A stretch of DNA of 64,000 nt from an uncultured Eubacteriales bacterium (GTDB taxonomy: Bacteria > Bacillota > Clostridia > Oscillospirales > Oscillospiraceae), in the NCBI GenBank assembly GCA_900319465.1, contig ONOL01000004.1:1-64000 (forward strand), given 5' to 3'. A model generated the notes under the pieces. That model had not been told where the DNA came from. It saw nothing but the letters and a program-made list of their open reading frames with translations, and made no database searches. Of the stretch, positions 6,622 through 15,527 are shown piece by piece. The position numbers and the translations under genes were made by a program. The stretch's first letter is position 1, and each line of letters starts with the position of its first letter.

Positions 6622-7662
6622 ATGCGCAGGAAACAAGTCCCCGGGAAAGACGGCAGCCGGTATGTTCCCTTTGAGGAGCGCACCGGCGAGAGCTCCGTGG
6701 TATACTTTACCCGCGATCTCTCCGAAGAAGGGCTGAAGAAGGTCTATGACAGGGTCGGCTCCGTGCTGACCGGTAAAGTCGCCGTCAAGCTCCACACCGG
6801 CGAGGCCGAAGGGCCGAACATCCTCCCCCGCCCCTGGGTGAAGGAGCTGCTCGCCTCCCGTCTGCCGGAGGCCGTGATCGTAGAGACCAACACCTATTAC
6901 GAGGGCAGCCGCTACACCACCGAGGAGCACCGCCGCACGCTGGAGATCAACGGCTGGACCTTCTGTCCGGTAGATATTACCGACAGCGAGGGCGTGACCA
7001 CGCTTCCGGTCGTCGGCGGCAAATGGTTTGAGGAGATGCACGTCGGCAAGAGCCTGCCGGACTACGACTCCCTGCTGGTGCTGACCCATTTCAAGGGCCA
7101 TACCATGGGCGGCTTCGGCGGCAGCAACAAGAACATCGGCATCGGCTGCGCCGACGGGCGGATCGGCAAAAAAGAGATCCACACGGCGCTCGGCTCCGAC
7201 AACATGTGGAGCATCGCGGAGGAGGAGCTGATGGAGCGCATCTCCGAGAGCACCAAGGCCACCGTCGATCATTTTGCGCCCCACGTCTGCTTTATCAACA
7301 TCATGCGCAATATGTCCGTGGACTGCGACTGCGCCGGTCCCGAGGCGGAGCCTGTGGTCACGCCCGACGTGGGCCTCCTCGCCTCCCTGGACGTTCTGGC
7401 GGTCGACAACGCCTGCATCGACCTGCTCTACCATCTGCCGGACGGCGGCGGAAAGGAGCTCATCCGGCGCGTGGAAACCCGCCACGGCCTGCGGCAGCTG
7501 AGCTGCATGAAGGAGCTCGGCATGGGCAACGACCGATACGTGCTCATCGACGTTGACAACGACGACGCGGTCATCACCGCGGCGGAGGCGGTCAAAGACG
7601 TCCGTCCCGGCTGGCGGCCCGACCGGTACAACGTCTTCTGGGGCCGCAACAAGCGCGGATAA
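6622..7662 (+). CDS. DUF362-domain protein
   Basis: 346 residues, with AAGGAGG before the ATG. It has the DUF362 layout: VAVKLHTGEAEGPNILPRPW near the N-terminus, LTHFKGHTMGGFGGSNKNIGIGC in the middle and ASLDVLAVDNACIDLLY towards the end. Many family members carry an extra 4Fe-4S ferredoxin domain; none is present here, although isolated cysteines (CADG, DCDCAG) occur. The biochemical role of DUF362 is not established. It lies between a TetR regulator and a flavodoxin remnant, suggesting a former redox-related unit; that link is inference. Confidence 0.8.
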   Translation: MRRKQVPGKDGSRYVPFEERTGESSVVYFTRDLSEEGLKKVYDRVGSVLTGKVAVKLHTGEAEGPNILPRPWVKELLASRLPEAVIVETNTYYEGSRYTTEEHRRTLEINGWTFCPVDITDSEGVTTLPVVGGKWFEEMHVGKSLPDYDSLLVLTHFKGHTMGGFGGSNKNIGIGCADGRIGKKEIHTALGSDNMWSIAEEELMERISESTKATVDHFAPHVCFINIMRNMSVDCDCAGPEAEPVVTPDVGLLASLDVLAVDNACIDLLYHLPDGGGKELIRRVETRHGLRQLSCMKELGMGNDRYVLIDVDNDDAVITAAEAVKDVRPGWRPDRYNVFWGRNKRG

Positions 7663-7677
7663 GGCGGTCATACGATC

Positions 7678-7848
7678 ATGGCGCAACTGCTCACAGCCTT
7701 CTTTTCCGCCGGCGAGAGTTAGCTCGGCGAAGGGCAGACGCGCATCAAGCTGCTGGCGGAGGGCGCCCGGGTGCTTCCCGGCCGGCGTTTTTCCTCCCGC
7801 GCCTCCGAGGCTGAGCTGCGGAGCTGGATCGCGTCGCTCCCCTTCTGA
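7678..7848 (+). pseudogene. Remnant of a flavodoxin-family gene
   Basis: From the ATG at 7678 the frame reads MAQLLTAFFSAGES and then TAG (7720-7722). The same frame goes on to GRRFSSRASEAELRSWIASLPF and a TGA at 7846. The first piece resembles the FMN phosphate loop start of flavodoxins (AYFSASGxT) and the second their last helix (RFSSRASEAELRSW). The ~100 residues between them are missing, so this is a deletion plus a stop. It starts 15 bp after the DUF362 gene, consistent with a former operon partner. Confidence 0.6.
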
Positions 7849-7883
7849 ACTCCCTCGCCCGTTTTATCATCCCCGTCATTTTC

Positions 7884-7922
7884 AGCGGATCCGCTCCCTG
7901 TTCCGGTGCGGATCCGTTTTTT
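7884..7922 (+). terminator. Rho-independent terminator
   Basis: CGGATCCGC (7886-7894) pairs with GCGGATCCG (7908-7916), followed by six T. It ends the tetR-DUF362-flavodoxin-remnant unit. Confidence 0.85.
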
Positions 7923-8012
7923 CGCCCGCGTCTTCCTTTCTTACCATTCCTTTTTCCTCTGGTAAAAGCCGATCTCCCTTTCCTGCGCAAAGGGTCGGAA
8001 ATTGTTTTTTTA

Positions 8013-8041
8013 TTGACATAGTTCCCGCCTCATAGTACAAT
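8013..8041 (+). promoter_or_regulatory. Promoter of the secreted 5'-nucleotidase gene
   Basis: Perfect TTGACA (8013-8018), 17-bp spacer, TACAAT (8036-8041). This gives a ~110-nt leader ahead of the ATG at 8160. Confidence 0.8.
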
Positions 8042-8159
8042 GAGGCAAAGGAAAAACCGTCGGTCCGCAGGTCGAGCCGCGAAAGAAAAAACCGCGCGAA
8101 GACGGCGGGATCGGTGCTTTTCCGGAGCGAAAACCTAATTTTATACAGGAGGATACAAT

Positions 8160-9851
8160 ATGAAAAAAGCACTGTCTCTGACTCTCGCGCTCTGCCTCCT
8201 CGTATCGCTGTTCGTCGGCTTTGGCGGCGCAAGCGCGTTTGCCGAGGGTGAGACGCCTGCCGAGGAGCGGGATCTGGCGATCCTCTTCACGAGCGACGTC
8301 CACTGCGCCGTTGACAGCGGTTGGGGCTATGTCGGACTGTATCAGGTAAAAGAAAACCTGGCCAAGAATTACAACGTGCTCCTGGTCGACGACGGCGACG
8401 CCATCCAGGGCGAACCCATCGGCACCATGACCAAGGGCGAAAGCCTGATCGACATCATGAACGCCGTCGGATACGATCTCGCGATCCCCGGCAACCATGA
8501 GTTCGATTACGGTATGGACCGTTTCTTCGAGCTCGTCGAGAGAGCGGAGTTCCCCTACATCAGCTGCAACTTCAACAAGGGCGGCGAGCTTGTCCTTGAC
8601 CCGTGGGTCATCAAAGAAGTCGGCGGCATGAAGATCGGCTTCGTCGGCGTTTCCACCCCCTACACCCTGCGCAGCTCCACGCCGCGTTACTTCATGGACG
8701 AGAACGGCGAGTTCATCTACGGTTTCCTCCAGGATGAAAGCGGCAAGCTCGTTTACGACGCCGTGCAGAAGGCCGTTGACGACGTACGCGCCGCCGGCGC
8801 CGAGTACGTGATCGTGATGGGACACATGGGCAACGAGGCGGAGTGCTCCCCCTGGACCTACGGCGAGGTGGTTTCCGCCACGAACGGCATCGACGCCTTC
8901 CTCGACGGCCACAGCCATGACACCGATATCGTTCCCATGAAGAACAAAGACGGCGACGAAGTGATCCGCGCCGCCTGCGGAACCAAGATGCAAAATATCG
9001 GCATGCTGACCATCACGCGCGACGGCAAGATCTCCGCCGAGCTCCTCAGCTGGGACAGCAGCACCGCCGCTCCCAAGCTGCTCGGCCTTGACAACGAAGC
9101 AAGCAAGGTGATCGCCGCCGAGACGGACGAGCTCAACGAGAAGCTCAGCGAGGTCGTTGCCAACACCGCTGTGGATCTGATCATCGAAGACCCCGAGGCC
9201 CGCACCTCCGAGGGTAAGCCCGTCCGTATCATCCGCAACACGGAGACGAACCTCGGTGACCTCTGCGCCGACGCTTATCTGGATCAGGCCGGCGACGCCG
9301 ACATCGCCTTTGTCAACGGCGGCGGCATCCGTGTCACGCTCAAAGCGGGCGATATCACGCTCGGCAACATTCTGAAGGTCCATCCCTTCGGCAACAGCCT
9401 GACCGTCATCGAAGTCTCCGGCCAGCAGGTGCTGGACGCGCTGGAGTGGTCCGTGCACTCCCTGCCCGGCGAGTTCGGCGGCTTTGACCATGTGGCCGGC
9501 CTCACCTTTGAGGTCGACACCAGCATCGACAGCCCCTGCGTCCAGGATGAGAAGGGCTTCTTCGATCACGTCGACGAGAGCATGCCTCGCCGCGTCAGCA
9601 ACGTTATGGTCGGCGACGAGCCCATCGATCCCGCCAAGACCTACAAGCTGGCTTCCCATGATTACCAGCTTCTGAACGAGGGCGACGGTTACACCATGTT
9701 TAAGGGCTGCAACGTTCTGCAGGAGTCCGTCAAGCTGGACAACCAGGTGCTCATCGACTACATCGTCGATACGCTCGGCGGTTCCGTCAACGCCGGTTAC
9801 GAGAATCCCTACGGGCAGGGCCGTATCGTAGCCGTCGGCGCGGAAGGCTGA
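8160..9851 (+). CDS. Secreted bifunctional UDP-sugar hydrolase/5'-nucleotidase-family phosphoesterase
   Basis: 563 residues with a signal peptide (MKKALSLTLALCLLVSLFVG, cleavage near SAFA). The N-terminal metallophosphoesterase domain has the dimetal ligands: FTSDVH (about residue 40), DDGDAIQG, GNHEFDYG, GHMGNE and DGHSHD. The C-terminal 5'-nucleotidase domain has NLGDLCADAY, FVNGGGIR and ITLGNILKVHPFGN. It probably hydrolyses extracellular nucleotides or UDP-sugars for phosphate and nucleoside salvage. No sortase motif or C-terminal membrane anchor is visible. Single gene with its own promoter and terminator. Codon usage is strongly biased to C-ending codons, hinting at high expression. Confidence 0.9.
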   Translation: MKKALSLTLALCLLVSLFVGFGGASAFAEGETPAEERDLAILFTSDVHCAVDSGWGYVGLYQVKENLAKNYNVLLVDDGDAIQGEPIGTMTKGESLIDIMNAVGYDLAIPGNHEFDYGMDRFFELVERAEFPYISCNFNKGGELVLDPWVIKEVGGMKIGFVGVSTPYTLRSSTPRYFMDENGEFIYGFLQDESGKLVYDAVQKAVDDVRAAGAEYVIVMGHMGNEAECSPWTYGEVVSATNGIDAFLDGHSHDTDIVPMKNKDGDEVIRAACGTKMQNIGMLTITRDGKISAELLSWDSSTAAPKLLGLDNEASKVIAAETDELNEKLSEVVANTAVDLIIEDPEARTSEGKPVRIIRNTETNLGDLCADAYLDQAGDADIAFVNGGGIRVTLKAGDITLGNILKVHPFGNSLTVIEVSGQQVLDALEWSVHSLPGEFGGFDHVAGLTFEVDTSIDSPCVQDEKGFFDHVDESMPRRVSNVMVGDEPIDPAKTYKLASHDYQLLNEGDGYTMFKGCNVLQESVKLDNQVLIDYIVDTLGGSVNAGYENPYGQGRIVAVGAEG

Positions 9852-9875
9852 TCGCCAACAAAACGAATCCCCATA

Positions 9876-9907
9876 AAAAGAGGCTGCCGTCCGGCAGCCT
9901 CTTTTTT
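9876..9907 (+). terminator. Rho-independent terminator
   Basis: AAAAGAGGCTGCC pairs with GGCAGCCTCTTTT around GTCC, followed by TTT. A second hairpin (GCGCCCCC paired with GGGGGCGC, about 9915-9938) follows and lies just past the end of the convergent minus-strand gene. Confidence 0.88.
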
Positions 9908-9967
9908 CAGGAGTAAGCGCCCCCGTCGTACAGGGGGCGCCCTTTTCTATTCTGTGTATTCTGCTCC

Positions 9968-11095
9968 TTATCCTGATGTTTTTCCGCAGGCAAGGACGAT
10001 ATCGCAGATGCGGTCAACGTCCCGAAGCGCAAGATCCGCATAGAGCGGCAGGGTCAGCACACGTGCGGCCAGATAAGCGGCAATCGGCGTTTTCTCCGGC
10101 CCTGCGGTCGGCAGATCGGCATAGCAAGCAAAGCTGTTGGTGATCGGGTAGAAATATTTGCGCGCGATGATCCCCTGCGCGCCGAGCGCGGTGAAAACCT
10201 CGTCGCGGGAAGCGCCGAAGGTATCCTCAAAGACCACCGGGAAATAAGCGTAATTCGGCTCTACATCCTTCTGCACGGTGCAGAGCCTGAGCCCCGCGAC
10301 GCCCTGCAGACGCTCCCGGTAGCGCTCCGCGACAAGCTTCCGCCTGGCGATCTCCCCGCCCAGATGCCGCAGGTTGCAGATCCCCATCGCCGCCTGGAAC
10401 TCGTTCATCTTGGCGTTCCCGCCGACAAAAACAACCTGCTCGGGGCCGCGAATGCCGAAATTCTTCATGTCGTTCATGACTTCCACCAGCGCATCGGCCC
10501 GGAAGCATACCGCGCCGCCCTCAATGGTGTTGAAAACCTTCGTGGCGTGGAACGAGAACATGGACGCATCGCCGAAATTGGCGGAGGATACGCCCCTGTA
10601 CCTGACCCCGAAAGCATGCGCAGCGTCATAGATGACCTTAAGCGCGTGCTTTTGTGCGATCTGAGCGATCCGCTCGGTGCGGCACATATTGCCGTAAACG
10701 TGTACAGGCAGGATCGCGGCGGTCTTCTCCGTAATCAGCGCCTCGATCTTCTCCTCGTCGATCGTATAATCGTCGGGCTTTACGTCGCAAAACACCGGCG
10801 TCAGCCCGTTGCGCACGATGGCGTGGGTCGTGGAGGCAAAGGTAAACGGGGTCGTAATGATCTCGCTTCCCGCGGGAAACTGCATGGCCGCGATCACGTT
10901 CTCCAGCGCAAGATGGCCGTTGGTATAAAGCACTACATGCGGGCAGTCCAGATACGCCTCCAGCTCCCGCTGGAGCTGCTGATGCTTTTCCCCCATGTTG
11001 GTCAGCCAGTGGCTGTCCCACATCGACCGGATCTCTTCGCAGTATTCCTCATACTCGGGCATCGAAGAGCGTGTCACCTGAATCAAATCCGACAT
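9968..11095 (-). CDS. DegT/DnrJ/EryC1/StrS-family PLP aminotransferase
   Basis: 375 residues. Fold type I aminotransferase of the nucleotide-sugar family. It has TNGHLALENVI (PLP phosphate region), TTPFTFASTTHAI, the D-A-A-H pocket (VIYDAAHAFG) and the Schiff-base lysine in FSFHATKVFNTIEGG. NEFQAAMGICNL is also typical. Such enzymes aminate 3- or 4-keto sugars on nucleotide carriers for surface glycans. It is monocistronic and some 22 kb from the glycan genes in this window, so its sugar is unknown. A TATAAT-like -10 box lies at 11139-11134 on the minus strand, without a good -35. Confidence 0.88.
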   Translation of the reverse strand: MSDLIQVTRSSMPEYEEYCEEIRSMWDSHWLTNMGEKHQQLQRELEAYLDCPHVVLYTNGHLALENVIAAMQFPAGSEIITTPFTFASTTHAIVRNGLTPVFCDVKPDDYTIDEEKIEALITEKTAAILPVHVYGNMCRTERIAQIAQKHALKVIYDAAHAFGVRYRGVSSANFGDASMFSFHATKVFNTIEGGAVCFRADALVEVMNDMKNFGIRGPEQVVFVGGNAKMNEFQAAMGICNLRHLGGEIARRKLVAERYRERLQGVAGLRLCTVQKDVEPNYAYFPVVFEDTFGASRDEVFTALGAQGIIARKYFYPITNSFACYADLPTAGPEKTPIAAYLAARVLTLPLYADLALRDVDRICDIVLACGKTSG

Positions 11096-11226
11096 AGTAC
11101 TCCCCTTTGAAGCATTGTTTTGGTTTTCTATTTATTATACACCTTTTTAAGGAAAAAGGAAGTCTGATTCGGTCCTGTTTTCTCCGTTTGGCGGCGGCGC
11201 GTCACGTCACATTTCAGAATAGAATT

Positions 11227-11251
11227 GCCGGGCGCTGTGAAAGCGCCCGGC
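11227..11251 (-). terminator. Strong GC hairpin after the stator pair, probable terminator
   Basis: GCCGGGCGCT and AGCGCCCGGC form a ~10-bp stem 17 bp after the stop of the OmpA-family gene. The following minus-strand bases (AATTCTATTCT) are only moderately T-rich. Confidence 0.5.
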
Positions 11252-11267
11252 GGGAAATCCTGTATGT

Positions 11268-12311
11268 TTATGATGCGCCGGGAACGTCCCTTTCCAGATA
11301 GCTTTCCACGATGTCGAGCACCGTGTCATCCTTGAGGATAATGGAGATCTCGATGCGGCGGTTGGCGGCGCGGCCGGCGTCGGTGTTGTTGGACTGGACG
11401 GGGCGCGTTTCACCGTAGCCCGCCGCGCAGAAATAGCTGGCGTACCGGTTGAGCCTGCCCCCCTGCTGCTCCAGCAGGTAGCCGAGGACGGCGTTGGCGC
11501 GGTCCGTCGAAAGGATGCGGTTCGCCTCGTCCGTACCGGTGCTGTCCGTGTGGCCGGAGATCACAATGCTGTCAACGTATTTGACGTTTTCCTCGTTGGC
11601 GAGGAACGCGGAAAATACGTCGATGAGCTGATTCAGGGTCGGCTGCGCTTCCGGCTTGATCGTGGACGAGCCGACGTCGAAGAACACGCCTTCACTCAGA
11701 ACAATGCTGCCGTTTTCGCCGATGGAGACCTTGGATGCGTCGCCCATGACCTTGATCACGCTGTCGCGGATCTGCTCCAGGATCGACAGGCGCAGCACGG
11801 CGATCGTCTGCATCTGGCTGCGCATGGCGAGCAGCTCCTCCGTGGCGGCCTTGAGATAGTCGTCCTGCTGGCCGATCAGCGCCTTCTGATCGGCCAGGAG
11901 CTTGTTCTGCGAGGCCAGATCCTTCTGCTGCTGATCCAGCGTCTCCTGCTGCTGGCTCAGGGTGAGCTTTGCTTCGTCGAGATCGATCGTGATCTTGCTC
12001 AGCTCGTCTTCTGCCTCTTCGACCTTGCTGAGTGTGAGCACCAGCCGCTCCTGCGTATCGGTCAGCTCGAGGCGGGTATCAGAGAGCACAAGCTGCGTGC
12101 TCTGCAGCTCCTCCTGTGTGCTGGCCAGCACCTCCTGCGTGTTCTGCAGATTGTTGCCGGTGATCAGGTTCTGGATATAGCTCAGCAGCATGAGGAAGAA
12201 CAGGATCAGAGCCACAGCCGACATCATGTCCGCATAGGAGGGCCAGAAACCCTGCTCCCCCTCATGTGAGCGCACCATAGCGTCGCTGCGTCCTCGAAAC
12301 TGTCTTCTCAT
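11268..12311 (-). CDS. OmpA/MotB-family protein (stator partner B)
   Basis: 347 residues. An N-terminal FWPSYADMMSAVALILFFLMLL segment (about 20-43) is a single membrane helix with an aspartate at its start, placed like the proton-carrying Asp of MotB/ZorB. Then follows a ~110-residue Q/E/L-rich coiled coil. The C-terminal OmpA-like peptidoglycan-binding domain has ISGHTDSTGTDEANRILSTDRA and ends in ANRRIEISI. Its start overlaps the stop of the MotA-like gene by 4 bp, so they are translationally coupled. The pair would form an ion-driven membrane motor anchored to the wall. No flagellar genes are nearby. Confidence 0.85.
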   Translation of the reverse strand: MRRQFRGRSDAMVRSHEGEQGFWPSYADMMSAVALILFFLMLLSYIQNLITGNNLQNTQEVLASTQEELQSTQLVLSDTRLELTDTQERLVLTLSKVEEAEDELSKITIDLDEAKLTLSQQQETLDQQQKDLASQNKLLADQKALIGQQDDYLKAATEELLAMRSQMQTIAVLRLSILEQIRDSVIKVMGDASKVSIGENGSIVLSEGVFFDVGSSTIKPEAQPTLNQLIDVFSAFLANEENVKYVDSIVISGHTDSTGTDEANRILSTDRANAVLGYLLEQQGGRLNRYASYFCAAGYGETRPVQSNNTDAGRAANRRIEISIILKDDTVLDIVESYLERDVPGAS

Positions 12312-13252
12312 TTCTGACCTCCCTGTACCCTGCGGTTGATCTCGCGCAGAGCGGAGGCGAGGTCGCGTACGGCAAGATCCATACGCTCCACGCTGCCGCG
12401 CAGGTTATAATCCACCTCGGAGAAGTCATGGACGCCCTCGTTGAAGGTCGTGACCGTCTTATCGAAGGAGGCGACGGATTCCCTGCCGCTCTCCATAGCC
12501 TTGGCAAAGCTCACCGCGGAGGCGCGTGTCGCGGAAACATAGGCTTCGCCTGCGTTGTACATCGTCTGGCGCACCTGGTCGGAGGTCTCTTTCATTCCGT
12601 CGATGAGCTGGCGGACCATCGCCGCGTCATCTTTGGGCTTCTCGGTCTTGAGCGTGGGGGCGATCTCCGTATCCAGCCAGAGCTCCAGCCGGGTCTCCAG
12701 CCGTTCGCGCTCCGCCTGCGGATTGAAGATCGTGCGCAGGATGGTGAGTACGATCGAGCAGCCTGCGCCGGCAAGCGAGGTATAGAACGCGACGCCCATG
12801 CCGCCCAGCGCGGACATCAGGCCGCCGCCCACGCTGTCAAGCACGCTCAGCCACTCCTCGGTGTTGCTGTAACTGATGAGCTGCGTGAGGGAGGAAACGG
12901 CCATGCTCAGGCCGAGGAAGGTGCCGAACAGGCCCAGCGTGACAAACAGGGAGACCGCATTGTTGAGGAAGCGTTCGCACAACAGCAGGCCGCCCAGCCG
13001 GGAGGCGATCACGTCGGTGATGATCGCGGGGGTATTCACGTCCTGGCCGTATTTTCTGTAACCGTCTATGTAGGCGCTGAGAAGCGCCGCCTTGAAGCCC
13101 TTCGCGTTCTGATCGTCCCCGTTCGCTTTCCCTGCGAGAACCTTATACCGAAGGAACACATGGAACAGCAGGATCACGCCCAGAACAAAAAGGACCCCGA
13201 TGATGACGATGACCACGAAACCGCCCGCGGGCATATTCTTCAGATTGCTCAT
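12308..13252 (-). CDS. MotA/TolQ/ExbB-family proton-channel-like protein (stator partner A)
   Basis: 314 residues, AAGGAGG 9 nt before the ATG. Membrane segments are visible at about 11-33 (GGFVVIVIIGVLFVLGVILL), 96-122 (NNAVSLFVTLGLFGTFLGLSMAV) and 142-170 (a glycine-rich SVGGGLMSALGGMGVAFYTSLAG segment). The last ~130 residues form a soluble helical tail, much shorter than the long cytoplasmic tail of Zorya ZorA. Topology and partner place it with ion-driven stators (MotA, TolQ, ExbB, ZorA). First gene of a two-gene operon with the OmpA-family gene; no ZorC/ZorD or effector gene follows. Confidence 0.82.
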   Translation of the reverse strand: MSNLKNMPAGGFVVIVIIGVLFVLGVILLFHVFLRYKVLAGKANGDDQNAKGFKAALLSAYIDGYRKYGQDVNTPAIITDVIASRLGGLLLCERFLNNAVSLFVTLGLFGTFLGLSMAVSSLTQLISYSNTEEWLSVLDSVGGGLMSALGGMGVAFYTSLAGAGCSIVLTILRTIFNPQAERERLETRLELWLDTEIAPTLKTEKPKDDAAMVRQLIDGMKETSDQVRQTMYNAGEAYVSATRASAVSFAKAMESGRESVASFDKTVTTFNEGVHDFSEVDYNLRGSVERMDLAVRDLASALREINRRVQGGQK

Positions 13253-13429
13253 AGAGACCTACCTCCTTCTTTCGCCTTTTCAGTATAACAGAAAACCGAG
13301 AAAAAAACAGAACAATGTGTAAATTCTCCGAAAAAAGGCAGAGACTCTGCCCTCCTTCGGGTCTGACGGTTTCCGGGAAAAAAGGTTCCCCCCGCTGGGC
13401 GGCGCGAACGCCCCAAATACCTCGGCAGG

Positions 13430-13468
13430 ATAAAAAGAACAAGCCCGCCGTCAAAACAGCGGGCTTGC
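13430..13468 (-). terminator. Rho-independent terminator of ispH/rpsA operon
   Basis: On the minus strand AAGCCCGC (13466-13459) pairs with GCGGGCTT (13448-13441), followed by GTTCTTTTTAT. It lies about 15 bp after the stop of the fusion gene. Confidence 0.85.
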
Positions 13469-13481
13469 CGATCGTTTGCAA

Positions 13482-15527
13482 TTATTCCTCCGTCTCGGGA
13501 GCGATGCCGGAAGCTTCGCCGGACTCGGAGACCTCATAGACGAGAGCGTCGTCCGCGGGCTCTTCGTCGACCACTTCCTCCTCGACCGCAACGGGAGCAG
13601 GCTCGCCCAGAGCGCGGATGGAGAGGGAGATCTTGTGCTTCTCATCGTCAATGGCGGTGACCTTCGCCTCGACCACGTCGCCGACGGTCAACACGTCCTC
13701 GGGCTTGCCAATGCGGCGGTTGGCGATCTGGCTGATGTGGATCAGACCGTCCACACCGGGCAGAACCTCGGCAAAAGCGCCGAAGGGCATAAGCTTGACG
13801 ACCTTGACGGAAGCGACGTCGCCCACGGCGTACTTGTCGGTGAACATCTTCCAGGGGTTGGCGTCGGGATCCTTGTAGCCCAGGGAGATCTTGCGCTTCT
13901 CCTTGTCGAAGCTGATGACATAAACGTCGACCTCATCGCCGACGGAGAGGACTTCGGAGGGCTGGTGGATGCGGCCCCAGCTCAGCTCGGAGACGTGGAC
14001 CATGCCGTCAATGCCGCCGATGTCAACGAAAGCGCCGTAGCTGGTCAGGGACTTGACCACGCCATGGTACTTCTTGCCGACCTCGATCTCGTTCCAGATC
14101 GCCTCGGTGCGCTCACGGCGCTCGGCCTGAGCGACACGGCGGATGGAGCCGACGACGCGCTTGCGGGCCTTGTTGACCTCGGTGATCTTGAGGCGGACGG
14201 TCTTCTTGAGCAGCTCGGCCATGGAGGCGTCACGGGGAAGATCGGTCTGAGAAGCGGGAACGAACACGCGCACGCCCTTGACGGAAACGACGACGCCGCC
14301 CTTGTTGTCCTCGGTGACAACGCCTTCGAGCACCGTGCCGTCTTCCACGGCGGCCTCGACCTCGTTCCAGACCTTGGCAGCGTCCAGACGCTTCTTGGAC
14401 AGGGTGGCAACGCCCTCGACGTCATTCACGCGAACCACGACAGCCTCAACGGTATCGCCGACCTTGACGACGTCTTCCAGCTTCGCGCCGCCTTCGGTGA
14501 ACTCCTCGGTGGGGATCACGCCGGTCTGCTTGGCGCCCAGATCCACGCTGATCTCGGTACCGGTGATCGCAACAACGACACCGCTGACCTTATCTCCGTT
14601 ATATATAGGTTTGAGGGTCTCCTCCAGCATTTCATCAAAAGACATTTCCTTTTCGGCTGCGGATTCCTCGATTTTGATTTCGTCACTCATTTTGTTTCTT
14701 ACCTCCTTAATTATCCACGCAGGCGTGGATGCACCGGCTGTGAGTCCGACACGGTCGGCATGACGGAGCCTGCTGATATCAAGCTCGTCCGTCCGCTCGA
14801 TAAACTGCACATTGTCACAGTACTCCCTGCAGATCTGAGCCAGGTGAATACTGTTGGCGCTGTGCTTTCCGCCAATGACGACCATCGCATCACAGTCGGC
14901 AGCGAGGCGGGCTGCCTCTTCCTGCCGCGTAAACGTAGCAAGACATATTGTATCACTAATATTTAGATTTGTACATCTTTTTTTTATAAATTCACAACAT
15001 TCGGTAAAATTATTGCGAGTTTGGGTCGTTTGCACCACAAGCGTTAGCGGTTTTTCCCAGTTTATGGCATTTTCTTCCCACTTTTGCGCCAATTCCGAGA
15101 CATTCTCCACAACCAGATGCTCCCCGCACCAGCCGCAGATGGCCTCCACCTCCGGGTGCTGCTTCATGCCGACGATCACGACGAAGCGCCCCTCCGCGCT
15201 TGCGCGGCTGACGATTTTGTGGATGGCCTTGACCTTGGGGCAGGTGGCGTCAGTCACGACGGCGCCGGCCTCTTCCAGCGCGCGGATGCGCTCCGGAGAG
15301 ACGCCGTGGGCGCGGATGAGCACCTGCTCCCCCGGCCGCGCCTGCGCCGGGTCCGCGATCACACGCATGCCTTTCCCGCCGAGCGCGCACACCACGTCCT
15401 CGTTGTGGATCAGTTCGCCGAGGCTCGCGCATTTTCCGTGCTCGGCGAGAAGCCGCTCCGCCATCTCCACCGAGCGCCGTACGCCGAAGCAGAAGCCGGC
15501 GCTTTCAGCCACGCGCAGCTCCCTCAT
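13482..15527 (-). CDS. ispH-rpsA: Bifunctional IspH (HMBPP reductase)-ribosomal protein S1
   Basis: 681 residues. Residues 1-~279 are IspH, the 4Fe-4S enzyme making IPP and DMAPP in the last step of the MEP pathway. The three cluster cysteines are in AGFCFGVRR, VTDATCPKV and DTICLATFTRQ. From residue 280 (MSDEIKIEES) four S1/OB repeats follow: GDKVSGVVVAITG, GTVLEGVV, GKKYHGVVKSLTSYGAF and GDVASVKVVKLMPFGAF. The tail is acidic. This fusion is known in Clostridia. AAGGAGGT (14708-14701) lies 10 nt before the in-frame ATG at 14690, so separate S1 could also be made. The start overlaps the cmk stop by 4 bp. Confidence 0.95.
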   Translation of the reverse strand: MRELRVAESAGFCFGVRRSVEMAERLLAEHGKCASLGELIHNEDVVCALGGKGMRVIADPAQARPGEQVLIRAHGVSPERIRALEEAGAVVTDATCPKVKAIHKIVSRASAEGRFVVIVGMKQHPEVEAICGWCGEHLVVENVSELAQKWEENAINWEKPLTLVVQTTQTRNNFTECCEFIKKRCTNLNISDTICLATFTRQEEAARLAADCDAMVVIGGKHSANSIHLAQICREYCDNVQFIERTDELDISRLRHADRVGLTAGASTPAWIIKEVRNKMSDEIKIEESAAEKEMSFDEMLEETLKPIYNGDKVSGVVVAITGTEISVDLGAKQTGVIPTEEFTEGGAKLEDVVKVGDTVEAVVVRVNDVEGVATLSKKRLDAAKVWNEVEAAVEDGTVLEGVVTEDNKGGVVVSVKGVRVFVPASQTDLPRDASMAELLKKTVRLKITEVNKARKRVVGSIRRVAQAERRERTEAIWNEIEVGKKYHGVVKSLTSYGAFVDIGGIDGMVHVSELSWGRIHQPSEVLSVGDEVDVYVISFDKEKRKISLGYKDPDANPWKMFTDKYAVGDVASVKVVKLMPFGAFAEVLPGVDGLIHISQIANRRIGKPEDVLTVGDVVEAKVTAIDDEKHKISLSIRALGEPAPVAVEEEVVDEEPADDALVYEVSESGEASGIAPETEE

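Noticed and set aside
9968..13252. Complete Zorya defence system
   Set aside because: Only a ZorA/ZorB-like pair is present. ZorA is short, and neither ZorC/ZorD nor ZorE is nearby; the downstream gene is an aminotransferase.
13476..14966. 496-codon plus-strand ORF over the S1 domains
   Set aside because: Mirror of the repetitive S1 coding sequence; no RBS, no recognisable fold.
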